DNA from: a virus
Direction: 5' to 3' (one strand)
Length of the DNA: 64,000 nucleotides
Virus record (IMG/VR): IMGVR_UViG_3300005265_000549
Coordinates: 25,202-89,201 of that record
The position numbers were made by a program, and so were the translations under genes. Below, piece by piece: positions 15,344-23,130 of this stretch; the first letter of the stretch is position 1, and each line of letters opens with the position of its first letter. A model generated the notes under the pieces. It saw nothing but the letters and a program-made list of their open reading frames with translations. It searched no databases and was not told the origin of the DNA.

Positions 15344-16598
15344 ATGCTCTTTCGAATATATTGCTTCAGGATGTAGTCATATTAGAATTGTTTTTAAAGA
15401 AGCTTATGAAAATAAAAATTGTTTAGCTTATTTAAAAAAATCTTTTAATTATCTTAATACTTTTTCTAAACATCATAAATTTTCTCTTTTGGCTAATGCT
15501 TGGACTGAACCTAATTTTGGTGAAATTTTCCAAAATTATAAACCAAGTATTAATCAAGTTATGTTAGATTCTGGTGGACTTCAAATTGTGACCCAAGGAA
15601 TGTTTATTACTGATAAAATTAAAGAAAAAATTTATTCTATTCAAAGTAAATGGTCTGATTCTGCTATGTGCTTTGATGAAATACCTCTTTCATTTAATGG
15701 TGATACATCTTCCAGAACTGATATTTCAAATAGATGGTTTGATAAAGATAAATTTAAAAATTGTGCTAAAATAACTGGAAAAAATGTTACTAGACAAATT
15801 GAAATATTTTTAGATGAAAAAAGTCAAACAAAACCATTTGTTATTGTTCAAGGAAATTGTTTAGAAACATATTGTGAATGGATTGAATTAGTTCTAAAAG
15901 AAATTCCATTATCATATCATAAATATATTCAAGGTGTTGCTATGGGTGCTGCATCTTTAGGATATGGAGTTCTAGAAGACATTAAAAAAGCTTTCTATTT
16001 TACACAATTACCAATAGAATGTAATAATCTACATATTTTAGGAGTTGGATCAATATCTAGATTACTTCCATTTATAATTTTTTCACAATCAGGATTATAT
16101 AAAAATATCCACATTTCATATGATTCTTCTACACACACTTCAGGAATAAATATGGGTAGATATTTTATTAATGGTAAAAACTTTAATTTTCCTAAAGTTT
16201 TAGATCATAAAATTTGGAATATTATGTATGAAGATGTTAAGAAAAACGGATTTTCTAATAATGAATCCATCAAACATTTTTTTATTCCTTTTTCTATACC
16301 AAGTATGGAATTTAAAGAAAAATATGGTTCTAGAGTTCCTTTTATAAAAATTATTAATTCAGTTTTTTGCTCAATAATAAAAAATTTTATAACAGAAGTT
16401 GATAAATGTTTTGATGAAAAATCTTATTTGATAAATAAATATACAAATGTGAAAACAAAAAATAGTTTTCTTTCATTGTATAACATTAAAAATAAAGAAG
16501 ATTTTAAAAGTTGGGAGAAAAATATTAGTCGATTTATTAATTCAAAATTTATCGCTTCACACAAAAGAAAAGAAACAGATTTAGATAATTTATTTTAG
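15336..16598 (+). CDS. dpdA: DpdA-like DNA guanine transglycosylase (TGT family)
   Basis: 420 residues. TGT-family enzymes exchange guanine for a 7-deazaguanine; DpdA does this in DNA. Signatures: NQVMLDSGGLQIVTQG (D78, the substrate-binding Asp), KPFVIVQGN, QGVAMGAASLGYGVLEDI, LHILGVGSISRLLPF, and SYDSSTHTSGINMGRYF with the candidate nucleophile Asp. The C-terminus is basic (SHKRKE) and ends TDLDNLF, like the hydrophobic/acidic tails by which T4 proteins bind the sliding clamp. It is the last enzyme of the operon. QueC (nitrile formation) is not in the window, so the base inserted could be carboxy-deazaguanine or preQ0 made by a host QueC. Confidence 0.78.
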   Translation: MNKCSFEYIASGCSHIRIVFKEAYENKNCLAYLKKSFNYLNTFSKHHKFSLLANAWTEPNFGEIFQNYKPSINQVMLDSGGLQIVTQGMFITDKIKEKIYSIQSKWSDSAMCFDEIPLSFNGDTSSRTDISNRWFDKDKFKNCAKITGKNVTRQIEIFLDEKSQTKPFVIVQGNCLETYCEWIELVLKEIPLSYHKYIQGVAMGAASLGYGVLEDIKKAFYFTQLPIECNNLHILGVGSISRLLPFIIFSQSGLYKNIHISYDSSTHTSGINMGRYFINGKNFNFPKVLDHKIWNIMYEDVKKNGFSNNESIKHFFIPFSIPSMEFKEKYGSRVPFIKIINSVFCSIIKNFITEVDKCFDEKSYLINKYTNVKTKNSFLSLYNIKNKEDFKSWEKNISRFINSKFIASHKRKETDLDNLF

Positions 16599-16607
16599 GG
16601 AGAAAAA

Positions 16608-17051
16608 ATGAAAACGTATAAAGAACAAATGGAAGCTGAAATATTAGAACAAGAAAATGTTGATGATGAACTTTATGATAAAATTTTAGATTTTTTAATT
16701 AGTTTAGATCCTGATGTTTTACCAGAAGATCAGGCTGATCTTCTTCATGAAATCTTAGATGAATTATTTGATGATTTTGATGATCTTTATGATGATGATG
16801 ATGTTGGCGATGGCGATGAAATTGAAGGTGAAACTATTACAACTGAAGCTTTTGCTGCAAAGAAAAAAAGAATTTCACCCGCTGAAAAAAATAAACGTAA
16901 AAGATTATATCGTAAAAATAAATCAAAAATTAAGATGAAAGCTAAAAAACGTAGAAAGACAGCTTCTTTCAAACGTTATAAAAAGAAAGCAAAAAGAATG
17001 GCTAAAAAAGGTAAGACTGCTTCAGGTAAACGTCGTACTAAATTTATCTAA
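16608..17051 (+). CDS. Prohead-core-like protein, acidic then basic
   Basis: 147 residues in two halves: residues 1-80 very acidic (DDFDDLYDDDDVGDGDE), residues 85-147 very basic (KRKRLYRKNKSKIKMKAKKR, then KRRTKFI). T4-like scaffold core and internal proteins show this charge split. It starts MKTYKEQMEAE, the packaging-like motif, and has ITTEAFAAKKK at the switch between halves, where a head protease could cut after Glu. It follows the DpdA-like gene by 9 bases and precedes the replication promoter. DNA condensation or prohead assembly is inferred. Confidence 0.5.
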   Translation: MKTYKEQMEAEILEQENVDDELYDKILDFLISLDPDVLPEDQADLLHEILDELFDDFDDLYDDDDVGDGDEIEGETITTEAFAAKKKRISPAEKNKRKRLYRKNKSKIKMKAKKRRKTASFKRYKKKAKRMAKKGKTASGKRRTKFI

Positions 17052-17112
17052 TTGTTACTTATAATATATATTTAAGCTGTTTTGTTTAGAATAGTTAACA
17101 CTTTTAATATAA

Positions 17113-17141
17113 TTTACAAAAAGTGATTTATCATATATAAT
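17113..17141 (+). promoter_or_regulatory. Sigma70-like promoter for the clamp/clamp-loader operon
   Basis: TTTACA (17113-17118), 17 bases, TATAAT (17136-17141). It overlaps an imperfect hairpin (CACTTTT at 17099-17105 with AAAAGTG at 17119-17125) that may end the previous operon. The clamp gene starts at 17181 behind GAGGAG. The hexamers and spacing are identical to the promoter at 11801-11829. The rest of 17052-17180 is AT-rich with no gene seen. Confidence 0.6.
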
Positions 17142-17180
17142 ATATTTTTAACTTTTAATATGAATGAGGAGATTTAAAAT

Positions 17181-17846
17181 ATGAATTTATCAAACCAAAC
17201 TATCAATTTCTTAAAAAACTTTGCTTTAATTAATAATTCAATACATATTGATGAAGAGGGTTATTTAAAAACAAAAACACCCAATGCTTCAAATATTATT
17301 GGTATTGCTAAAATTGATGAAAAATTACCAACACTTTCAATATATTCTTTAGATGAATTATTAGGTTCAATGTCATTATTTGAACAATCAAATATTGAAT
17401 ATACTATTAATGATGATTATATTATCATGACAGATGGTAAAATGAAAATTAATTATCGTTTATCTGACCCCGAACATATTTTAACAAAATGTAAAGCTGC
17501 TAAACAATATGAAGAATATGATGATTTTGATTGTTCTTTTAAATTAACTGAAGAACAATTAATTTCTATTCAAAAAGCATCTAGAATTTTAAAAGCTGAT
17601 GCTTTTTGTATTGATATGAAAAATGGTCAAGGTAAAATCAGTTTAATTAATTCTGAATTACCGATGACAAATAGTTTTGAGTTAGAAGTAAAAGGTAAAG
17701 GTGAAAGTTCAGTAAAAATCTGGGTTGATAATCTTTTAATTATGAATTCTGATTATACTGTAAATGTTTCCAATAATAAAGTTGTAAAATTTTCAAGTGA
17801 TTCATTACCGGTTTTTTATATGTTAGCTACTGCAATTCTTAATTAA
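17181..17846 (+). CDS. 45: DNA polymerase sliding clamp (gp45-like)
   Basis: 221 residues, near the 228 of T4 gp45. MNLSNQTINFLKNFALINNSI matches the family start (L-x-x-T-x-x-x-L-K-N-F-A-x-I-N). The strand FDCSFKLTEEQLISIQKASRIL is the start of the second clamp domain. The trimeric ring tethers the polymerase and, in T4, the late-transcription proteins to DNA. It is followed by 44, 62 and regA in the T4 order, which makes the call firm despite low identity. Other proteins here end in LDNLF-like tails that may bind it. Confidence 0.88.
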   Translation: MNLSNQTINFLKNFALINNSIHIDEEGYLKTKTPNASNIIGIAKIDEKLPTLSIYSLDELLGSMSLFEQSNIEYTINDDYIIMTDGKMKINYRLSDPEHILTKCKAAKQYEEYDDFDCSFKLTEEQLISIQKASRILKADAFCIDMKNGQGKISLINSELPMTNSFELEVKGKGESSVKIWVDNLLIMNSDYTVNVSNNKVVKFSSDSLPVFYMLATAILN

Positions 17847-17860
17847 TTGAAAGGAATAAG

Positions 17861-18826
17861 ATGACAGAAACTTTACATGGAAGATTATTTGATGATTTCA
17901 TCTGGGGATTAAAATATAGACCAAGATTTATTGATGATTTAGTATTACCAAAAAGAATTAAAATTTATATTAAAAATATTATTGATAGTGAAAGAATTCC
18001 TAATATGTTATTATCTGGTCCTGCTGGTACTGGAAAAACTTCAGCAGCTATTGTTATGTGTTGCGCATTAGATTTAGAATATCTTTATATTAATGCTAGT
18101 GAACAAACAGGAATTGATGTCTTAAGAACAAATGTTAGACAATTTATTACTAATAAATCTTGGGATGATAATGGAAAAATTGTTATTTTAGATGAATTTG
18201 ATCGAGCTAGTCCTCAATTTCAAGATGCATTAAAATCAACTTTAGAACAATTTTCTAAATCATGTAATTTTATTTTTATATCAAATCATAAAAATAAGAT
18301 TATTGCACCACTTCAATCAAGATTACAAACTATTGAATTTAAATTTTCTTTAGAAGAAACAAATAAATTAAAAAAAGAATTCTTTAAAAAATGTATTGAA
18401 ATTTTAAAGAAAGAAAAAGTAAAATATTCAGATAAAATTGTTGCACAAATAGTTAATAATATTTTCCCAGATATGAGAAAAATATTAAATGAATTACAAA
18501 AATTATCTCAACAAGATCAATTAGATAATTTTGATGCTATTAACAATATTATTACAGATGTTGATGATTATTATAAAATAATAAAATCAAGAAAATATAA
18601 AGATCTTTTAAAATATATTGCTCAATTACCAGGAGATCCTCAAGGATTTTATGCTAATCTTTATGATTCAGCATTAAAATATATTACTTCAGAATCTGTT
18701 CCAGATTTTATTATTTTATTAGGAAAATATTCATATGAATCAGCTTTCGTTGTAGACTCAAGAATTAATATTGCTTCATTTTCAACTGAAGTAATGACTA
18801 ATTGTAAGATAAAAGAAGAACTTTAA
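17861..18826 (+). CDS. 44: Clamp loader ATPase subunit (gp44-like)
   Basis: 321 residues (T4: 319). AAA+ ATPase with Walker A GPAGTGKTSAA (53-63), Walker B VILDEFDRA, a sensor 1 region NFIFISNHKNKI and an SRLQ arginine-finger segment. With gp62 it opens and loads the clamp at primer ends. SD AAAGGAA precedes the ATG; the clamp gene ends 14 bases upstream and gp62 begins 1 base after the stop. Confidence 0.92.
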   Translation: MTETLHGRLFDDFIWGLKYRPRFIDDLVLPKRIKIYIKNIIDSERIPNMLLSGPAGTGKTSAAIVMCCALDLEYLYINASEQTGIDVLRTNVRQFITNKSWDDNGKIVILDEFDRASPQFQDALKSTLEQFSKSCNFIFISNHKNKIIAPLQSRLQTIEFKFSLEETNKLKKEFFKKCIEILKKEKVKYSDKIVAQIVNNIFPDMRKILNELQKLSQQDQLDNFDAINNIITDVDDYYKIIKSRKYKDLLKYIAQLPGDPQGFYANLYDSALKYITSESVPDFIILLGKYSYESAFVVDSRINIASFSTEVMTNCKIKEEL

Positions 18827-18827
18827 T

Positions 18828-19247
18828 ATGAAAATAATGGAAAAAGATAATGTAAATTTGTTTGATTTTTTAAAATCTATTTCTGAAACAAAAGAAGAAT
18901 TATTTGAATTAGAAGATTTTGAGAAAAAATATCCTTCATTCATGGTTAATAGATTTTTATGTGCTTTACAAGAAACTTTATTTTTTTCAAATATAATGTC
19001 ACAAATGTCACATTTACCAAAAATATTACAATACGCTTTTTATTTTTATGGAATAGAAAAAAAGCGTAGATATTTTCATTATGAAGGAAAAGGAAAAGGA
19101 AATAAAACTGAAGATATAAACAGTATTGTTAAATATTATCAATGTAATAGAGAACAAGCTATTGAATATCAAAACATTTTAACTAAAGAACAAATTGAAT
19201 TAATAAAAAATATTTATTCAAAAAGAATAGAAAGGGATAGAAGATGA
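18828..19247 (+). CDS. 62: Clamp loader small subunit (gp62-like)
   Basis: 139 residues (T4: 187). It has the T4-like features FDFLKSISETKEEL, KYPSFMVNRFLCALQETLFFSN and a final helix VKYYQCNREQAIEYQNILTKEQ. This subunit has no ATPase and bridges gp44 to the clamp. An alternative start at 18837 cannot be excluded. It overlaps regA by ATGA. Identification rests on these segments and on its place between 44 and regA. Confidence 0.82.
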   Translation: MKIMEKDNVNLFDFLKSISETKEELFELEDFEKKYPSFMVNRFLCALQETLFFSNIMSQMSHLPKILQYAFYFYGIEKKRRYFHYEGKGKGNKTEDINSIVKYYQCNREQAIEYQNILTKEQIELIKNIYSKRIERDRR

Positions 19248-19618
19248 ATAAAATTCCAGGAATTGAAATTTCATTAAAAGAACATTTTTCTATTGTAAGA
19301 GAATCACTTGATAGAATTGGAATTGCTAATAAAGAGAAAAAAATTTTAAATCCAAGTTGTTATTTATTACATAAACGAGGAAAATATTACATTATTCATT
19401 TTAAAAATCTTTTACAATTAGATGGAAAACGAACTAATTATTCAGAAGAAGATGATATCAGACAATCATCTATTGCTAGATTATTAGAAAATTGGGGGTT
19501 AATTTCTATTAAAAATAAAGAAGAATTAAATGAAAAAAATACTTTTGTTTTTGTATTACCATATTCAATGAAAAAGAATTGGACAATTATTCATAAATAT
19601 TCAATTGGTAAAAAATAA
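19244..19618 (+). CDS. regA: RegA-like translational repressor
   Basis: 124 residues (T4 RegA: 122). RegA binds mRNA start regions of early genes and blocks translation, including its own. The sequence matches by length, position (directly after 62) and segments such as FSIVRESLDRIGIAN, CYLLHKRGKYYIIHFK and SIARLLENWGLI. In T4 the regA target is AU-rich around the AUG, typical of nearly every start here, so targets cannot be picked out by eye. Confidence 0.82.
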   Translation: MNKIPGIEISLKEHFSIVRESLDRIGIANKEKKILNPSCYLLHKRGKYYIIHFKNLLQLDGKRTNYSEEDDIRQSSIARLLENWGLISIKNKEELNEKNTFVFVLPYSMKKNWTIIHKYSIGKK

Positions 19619-19620
19619 GT

Positions 19621-20196
19621 ATGAGTCAAATTTGGTTTTCTTCTGATTTTCATTTTTATCATTTTAATATTTTAAAATATTGTAATAGACCTTTTAAAAA
19701 TTTAGAAGAAATGCATATTACTATTTTAAATAATATAAATTCAACTGTGAATGAAAATGATATTTTTTTCATTGTTGGTGATATGACAATAAAACGTGGA
19801 AGTAAACATAAACCTTATCTTTCAAAATTATTTGGAGAATTACCAGGACAAAAACATTTGATTGTTGGAAATCATGATTATTACACAAGAAAATTTTATA
19901 TTGAACAATGTGGTTTTTTAAGTGTTAATAGAAAAATCACAACTAAACAATATATAATTACTCATGATCCAAAAGATTTTGGTGGAGAATGTATTTTTGA
20001 AAATAAAATTTTAATCCATGGACATACTCATACACATCATCCAGTTTTATTATTTAATGAATTATCAATGTTAAATGGAGAAGCAACCTATGATGTTGGT
20101 GTTGATGCAAATAATTTCAAACCAGTTTCTTTAAAATATATCAAAGAATATTTTAAAAAACCTTACGAAAGAAAACCAAAATATTCTACAAATTAA
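19621..20196 (+). CDS. Calcineurin-like metallophosphoesterase
   Basis: 191 residues with the full metallophosphatase set: WFSSDFHFYH (D-x-H), FFIVGDMT (G-D), LIVGNHDYY (G-N-H-D), ILIHGHTHTH (G-H-x-H). The family cleaves phosphomonoesters or diesters with two metal ions; the substrate is not shown. Similar small phosphoesterases are common in T4-like phages. It is 2 bases after regA and followed by a DHH phosphoesterase. Confidence 0.82.
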   Translation: MSQIWFSSDFHFYHFNILKYCNRPFKNLEEMHITILNNINSTVNENDIFFIVGDMTIKRGSKHKPYLSKLFGELPGQKHLIVGNHDYYTRKFYIEQCGFLSVNRKITTKQYIITHDPKDFGGECIFENKILIHGHTHTHHPVLLFNELSMLNGEATYDVGVDANNFKPVSLKYIKEYFKKPYERKPKYSTN

Positions 20197-20213
20197 TATT
20201 TTTTTGTTATAAT
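20185..20213 (+). promoter_or_regulatory. Possible sigma70-like promoter before the DHH gene
   Basis: TATAAT at 20208-20213 with a 17-base spacer to TCTACA (20185-20190, four of six consensus bases). The -35 hexamer lies inside the end of the previous gene. It is weaker than the promoters at 11.8 and 17.1 kb. The next ATG is at 20234. Confidence 0.35.
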
Positions 20214-20233
20214 GTAAATAAAAAGGATAAAAG

Positions 20234-21157
20234 ATGTCAAAAATATTTAACGGTGAGCCTTTTGTTTTATTAACCCATTATGATTTAGATGGAGTTGGTT
20301 GTGCATTACTTTTAGAAAAAGTAGCACAAGATCAAATTTTAAATATGACTCCAACTGGTTATAATTCAATTGAAAAAAATGTTAAAAAATTCAATAATAA
20401 TAAAAATTTAATAATTACTGATTTTTCTCCTCATCAAAATATAATTGATATTTTAAATGAAAAATTTGAAAATGTTATTATTATTGATCATCATTTAAGT
20501 TCTTTAGAAGTAGATTTTCCCAAACATTGGAAAACATATATTAACATGAAAGCTTCCGGAACTAAATTATTATATCTTTATCTTAAAAAATTAGGTTATA
20601 ATTTAGAAGGAACAAAACAATTCGTTGAATGTGTTAATGATTATGATTATGTGATGTGGGAAAATATAGATCATTTTAATGATGAAAAACAAAGATGGAT
20701 GAATGCGATATATTTAAATAATATATTTTGGAATTTAAAATTCTTTCCATTTAATCAAAAATTTAAAAACTTTTCATGGACTCCAAATTTATGGAAAAAA
20801 GCTAAAGATCTACAAAATATTAAAGAGCGTGAAATTTCAGAATTTGATAATTATTTAATTGATGATTTTCTACGAATTGTTATGGCGAAAAATTATATAA
20901 GTGATATTTCTTTATTTTACACAAATGAAAAACATTTTGTTATAATGAGGAATAAAAATGAAATGAGTTTTAGATCTAAATTTAATCTAAAATCGTTTTA
21001 TACACAATTAAATGATATAGGTATTCCTGCTGGGGGACATAAAAATGCTGGTGGTGTAAATTTAAAAAATACTGATTATGCTGGTAAAGAGATGGAAGTG
21101 ATTGAATTATTTTATAATTTTTTAAAGGAGAATATGAATGGACAAGCAAACAAATAA
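20234..21157 (+). CDS. DHH/DHHA1 family phosphoesterase
   Basis: 307 residues. LLTHYDLDGVGCALLL (D-x-D-G), IITDFSPH, VIIIDHHLSS (the DHH triad) and near the end PAGGHKNAGGVNL (GGH-x-x-AGG of DHHA1). The family includes NrnA oligoribonucleases, cyclic-dinucleotide phosphodiesterases and RecJ. Length and layout fit NrnA-like enzymes that clear short oligonucleotides; in a phage it may recycle nucleotides or degrade signalling nucleotides. It occupies roughly the place of rnh (RNase H) upstream of the 33-59-32 group of T4. Confidence 0.8.
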   Translation: MSKIFNGEPFVLLTHYDLDGVGCALLLEKVAQDQILNMTPTGYNSIEKNVKKFNNNKNLIITDFSPHQNIIDILNEKFENVIIIDHHLSSLEVDFPKHWKTYINMKASGTKLLYLYLKKLGYNLEGTKQFVECVNDYDYVMWENIDHFNDEKQRWMNAIYLNNIFWNLKFFPFNQKFKNFSWTPNLWKKAKDLQNIKEREISEFDNYLIDDFLRIVMAKNYISDISLFYTNEKHFVIMRNKNEMSFRSKFNLKSFYTQLNDIGIPAGGHKNAGGVNLKNTDYAGKEMEVIELFYNFLKENMNGQANK

Positions 21158-21287
21158 AGAATATATGAAAAATGATCAATTCATTAAAGATTGTAAAAAA
21201 GTTGGTATTGAACCAACTAGTCGTCAAGCATCAAAATATAAAATGAAAAAAGGAAAAGTATATAAAACATTAAATAAATTATTTTAA
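21138..21287 (+). CDS. Small basic protein (49 aa), possibly dsbA-like
   Basis: Too short for most gene callers. ATG at 21138 with GGAG 8 bases upstream; overlaps the DHH gene by 20 bases in another frame. 49 residues, strongly basic (KYKMKKGKVYKTLNKLF). In T4 the small DNA-binding protein dsbA lies just before gene 33, so position and charge fit a DNA-binding protein, but there is no sequence proof. It ends in LNKLF, comparable with the LDNLF tails of two other proteins here. Confidence 0.55.
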   Translation: MDKQTNKEYMKNDQFIKDCKKVGIEPTSRQASKYKMKKGKVYKTLNKLF

Positions 21288-21298
21288 AAAGGAAATAT

Positions 21299-21532
21299 AT
21301 GAATTCAAAAGTATTTATTAAAAAGGTATATAACAGTTTTAAAATTGATAAAATGAATATTTTTGAAACTATTTTAGCAATTCAAGAAAAATATAATTTA
21401 ACAGTTGAAGAAATAGTTGAAATATTAAAAGAAGAAAAAACTTTATTAAAAGATTTAGAATCACATTGTTTAAAGAATGGTTTATTAAAGAATAATAATA
21501 AAATATTTAATATTGATAATTTATTTTTATGA
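21299..21532 (+). CDS. 33: gp33-like late transcription co-activator (tentative)
   Basis: 77 residues, between the small basic protein and 59, the position of T4 gene 33. FETILAIQEKYNLTVEEIVEIL is a helix-turn-helix-like pair. The protein ends FNIDNLFL, a hydrophobic/acidic tail like the sliding-clamp-binding ends known for T4 gp33, gp55 and gp43. gp33 links RNA polymerase to the clamp at late promoters. T4 gp33 is 112 residues, so this one is short and the call leans on order and tail. Confidence 0.5.
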   Translation: MNSKVFIKKVYNSFKIDKMNIFETILAIQEKYNLTVEEIVEILKEEKTLLKDLESHCLKNGLLKNNNKIFNIDNLFL

Positions 21533-22161
21533 AAATAACTGGTTTCAATGCTTATGTAATTTATATTGCTATTAAAAATATTCATTTTTCAAATAGTAAA
21601 TTTGACATCACAAAACATAAAGAAATTCCTTTTAAAGATAAATTAATAAATAACTGGAATAAAACTCGAAGATTAAAAGATGGTAATAAATTTTATGAAA
21701 TAGAAAAAAAATTCAATACATTAAACAGTTTAACTTTCTTATATAGTTCTTATTATATTCATAATTCAAATTTTTATATTCAAGAAATTTTAGAAGATAA
21801 TTTTAATAAAGTTAAGAAAAATTTAGCTGAATTAAAAAATATTAAAGACATTTACACAAATGATTTTTATGATGTTATAATATATTGTAAAGAAAATAAT
21901 TTAAAAGCAAAAGATCTATTTTTTAATGAAGGACGAATTCCTCCAATATTTAATTTAGATATATCGATAAATAGTTTAATAATTTTAAATGAATTATTTG
22001 ATATTGTTAAATTAAATGAAAAAAATAAAATTAATGATCTTGAGAAAGAGAGGTGGTTATCTTTTAAAATAATATTGAATAAATACAAACTTATAATTAA
22101 CAATTTTATTACTCAAGAAAATTGGAAAAAAATAACTAATAATATAATAAAAAAAAATTAG
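21529..22161 (+). CDS. 59: DNA helicase loader (gp59-like)
   Basis: 210 residues (T4: 217). GFNAYVIYIAIKNIHF, KDKLINNWNKTRRLKDGNKFYEIEKKF and FLYSSYYIHNSNFYIQEIL follow the all-helical gp59 pattern (early Y-x-x-Y-L-x-x-K region, N-W mid-domain, L-x-F-x-x-S-x-x-x-x-N). gp59 loads the replicative helicase on forks coated with gp32. It overlaps the 33-like gene by ATGA and precedes gene 32, the T4 order. Confidence 0.7.
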   Translation: MKITGFNAYVIYIAIKNIHFSNSKFDITKHKEIPFKDKLINNWNKTRRLKDGNKFYEIEKKFNTLNSLTFLYSSYYIHNSNFYIQEILEDNFNKVKKNLAELKNIKDIYTNDFYDVIIYCKENNLKAKDLFFNEGRIPPIFNLDISINSLIILNELFDIVKLNEKNKINDLEKERWLSFKIILNKYKLIINNFITQENWKKITNNIIKKN

Positions 22162-22201
22162 TCATGCCGTAAGGTGGACGAAAAATTAAAAGGAAATAAA
22201 A
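22162..22201 (+). promoter_or_regulatory. Structured leader of the gene 32 mRNA
   Basis: The 40 bases between gene 59 and gene 32 begin with an unusually G/C-rich stretch (GTCATGCCGTAAGGTGGAC, 22161-22179) that can fold with GTC/GAC outer and CC/GG inner pairs around GUAA, then run into an unpaired A-rich stretch with the SD AAAAGGA and ATG. In T4, gp32 represses its own mRNA by binding an A/U-rich leader nucleated at a 5' pseudoknot. The layout here is similar; the exact fold is not certain. Confidence 0.4.
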
Positions 22202-23053
22202 ATGAATTTCAAAGATTTTAAAAAACAGCAACAAGAATTTACTGAATCAGTAAAAAAATTAATTCAACCTGCAAAAAATAATTACAAAGATGACCGCTTT
22301 TGGAAATTTACAAAAGATGCTGCAGGTAATGCAAATGCAATAATTAGATTTCTCCCACAAAAAGATTTATCAAAATCTCCTGTTCAATTAATTTATAAAC
22401 ATGGTAGTCAAATTAAAGGACGTTGGTTAATTGATGAATGTCCCGTAACTATTGGAAAAAAATGTCCTATTTGTGAATATGCTGGAGAAATCTGGGATTC
22501 AAATGAAGACCTTGCTAGAAAATTATATCGAAGTAAAAGATATGTTGCTAATATTCTAGTTATTGATGATCCTTCTGAACCAGAAAATAATGGCAAAATA
22601 TTTTTATTTTCATTTGGAAAGAAAATTTATGATAAAATTTTAGAAATTATTGCACCAGAAGACGAAGACGAAGAAAGTTTTAATATTTTTGATTTTGATG
22701 AAGGTGTTAATTTCAAACTTAAAATAACTCAAGTTGGTGGTCATAATAACTATGATAAATCTAAATTTTTATTAACCAAGAAATCTATTGGTGACGATAA
22801 AAAACAAGAAGAAGTATTTAATTCTTTATATGATCTTGATAAATTTTTAGATCCAGAATTATTTAAAACATATGAAACTTTACAACAAAAATTGAATAGT
22901 ATTTTAAATAATACTAATGTTACAACTAAAAATATTCAAGAAGAAATTAAAAAGGAAACTAAATTAGAACCTGTAGAAGAAGTTTCTGAGGAAAATGTAG
23001 AAGAAGTTGATGAAGAAGATATTGATTTTGACGCTTTATTAGCTGACGATTAA
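22202..23053 (+). CDS. 32: Single-stranded DNA-binding protein (gp32-like)
   Basis: 283 residues (T4: 301). N-terminal basic FKDFKKQQQEF is the cooperative-binding B domain. The zinc site is H67, C80, C88, C91 in IYKHGSQIKGRWLIDECPVTIGKKCPIC, matching H-x(12)-C-x(n)-C-x2-C of gp32. The C-terminus is acidic (VEEVSEENVEEVDEEDIDFDALLADD region), the tail that recruits other replication proteins. A strong terminator follows 22 bases after the stop. Confidence 0.92.
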   Translation: MNFKDFKKQQQEFTESVKKLIQPAKNNYKDDRFWKFTKDAAGNANAIIRFLPQKDLSKSPVQLIYKHGSQIKGRWLIDECPVTIGKKCPICEYAGEIWDSNEDLARKLYRSKRYVANILVIDDPSEPENNGKIFLFSFGKKIYDKILEIIAPEDEDEESFNIFDFDEGVNFKLKITQVGGHNNYDKSKFLLTKKSIGDDKKQEEVFNSLYDLDKFLDPELFKTYETLQQKLNSILNNTNVTTKNIQEEIKKETKLEPVEEVSEENVEEVDEEDIDFDALLADD

Positions 23054-23074
23054 TTTTTTATAATTACTTATATT

Positions 23075-23130
23075 ATAGAGGAAGAAGATTTAATTTGTTC
23101 CAGTTTTTAAATCTTCTTCCTCTATTTTTT
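23075..23130 (+). terminator. Hairpin terminator between convergent gene 32 and gene 16
   Basis: Bases 23075-23093 and 23107-23125 are a perfect 19-bp inverted repeat with a 13-base loop, followed by a T run (23125-23130) on the plus strand. It ends the plus-strand replication operon. The left arm contains the stop codon of the minus-strand small terminase gene (23090-23092), so the same hairpin can end leftward transcription, though with a weaker T run on that side. Confidence 0.85.
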
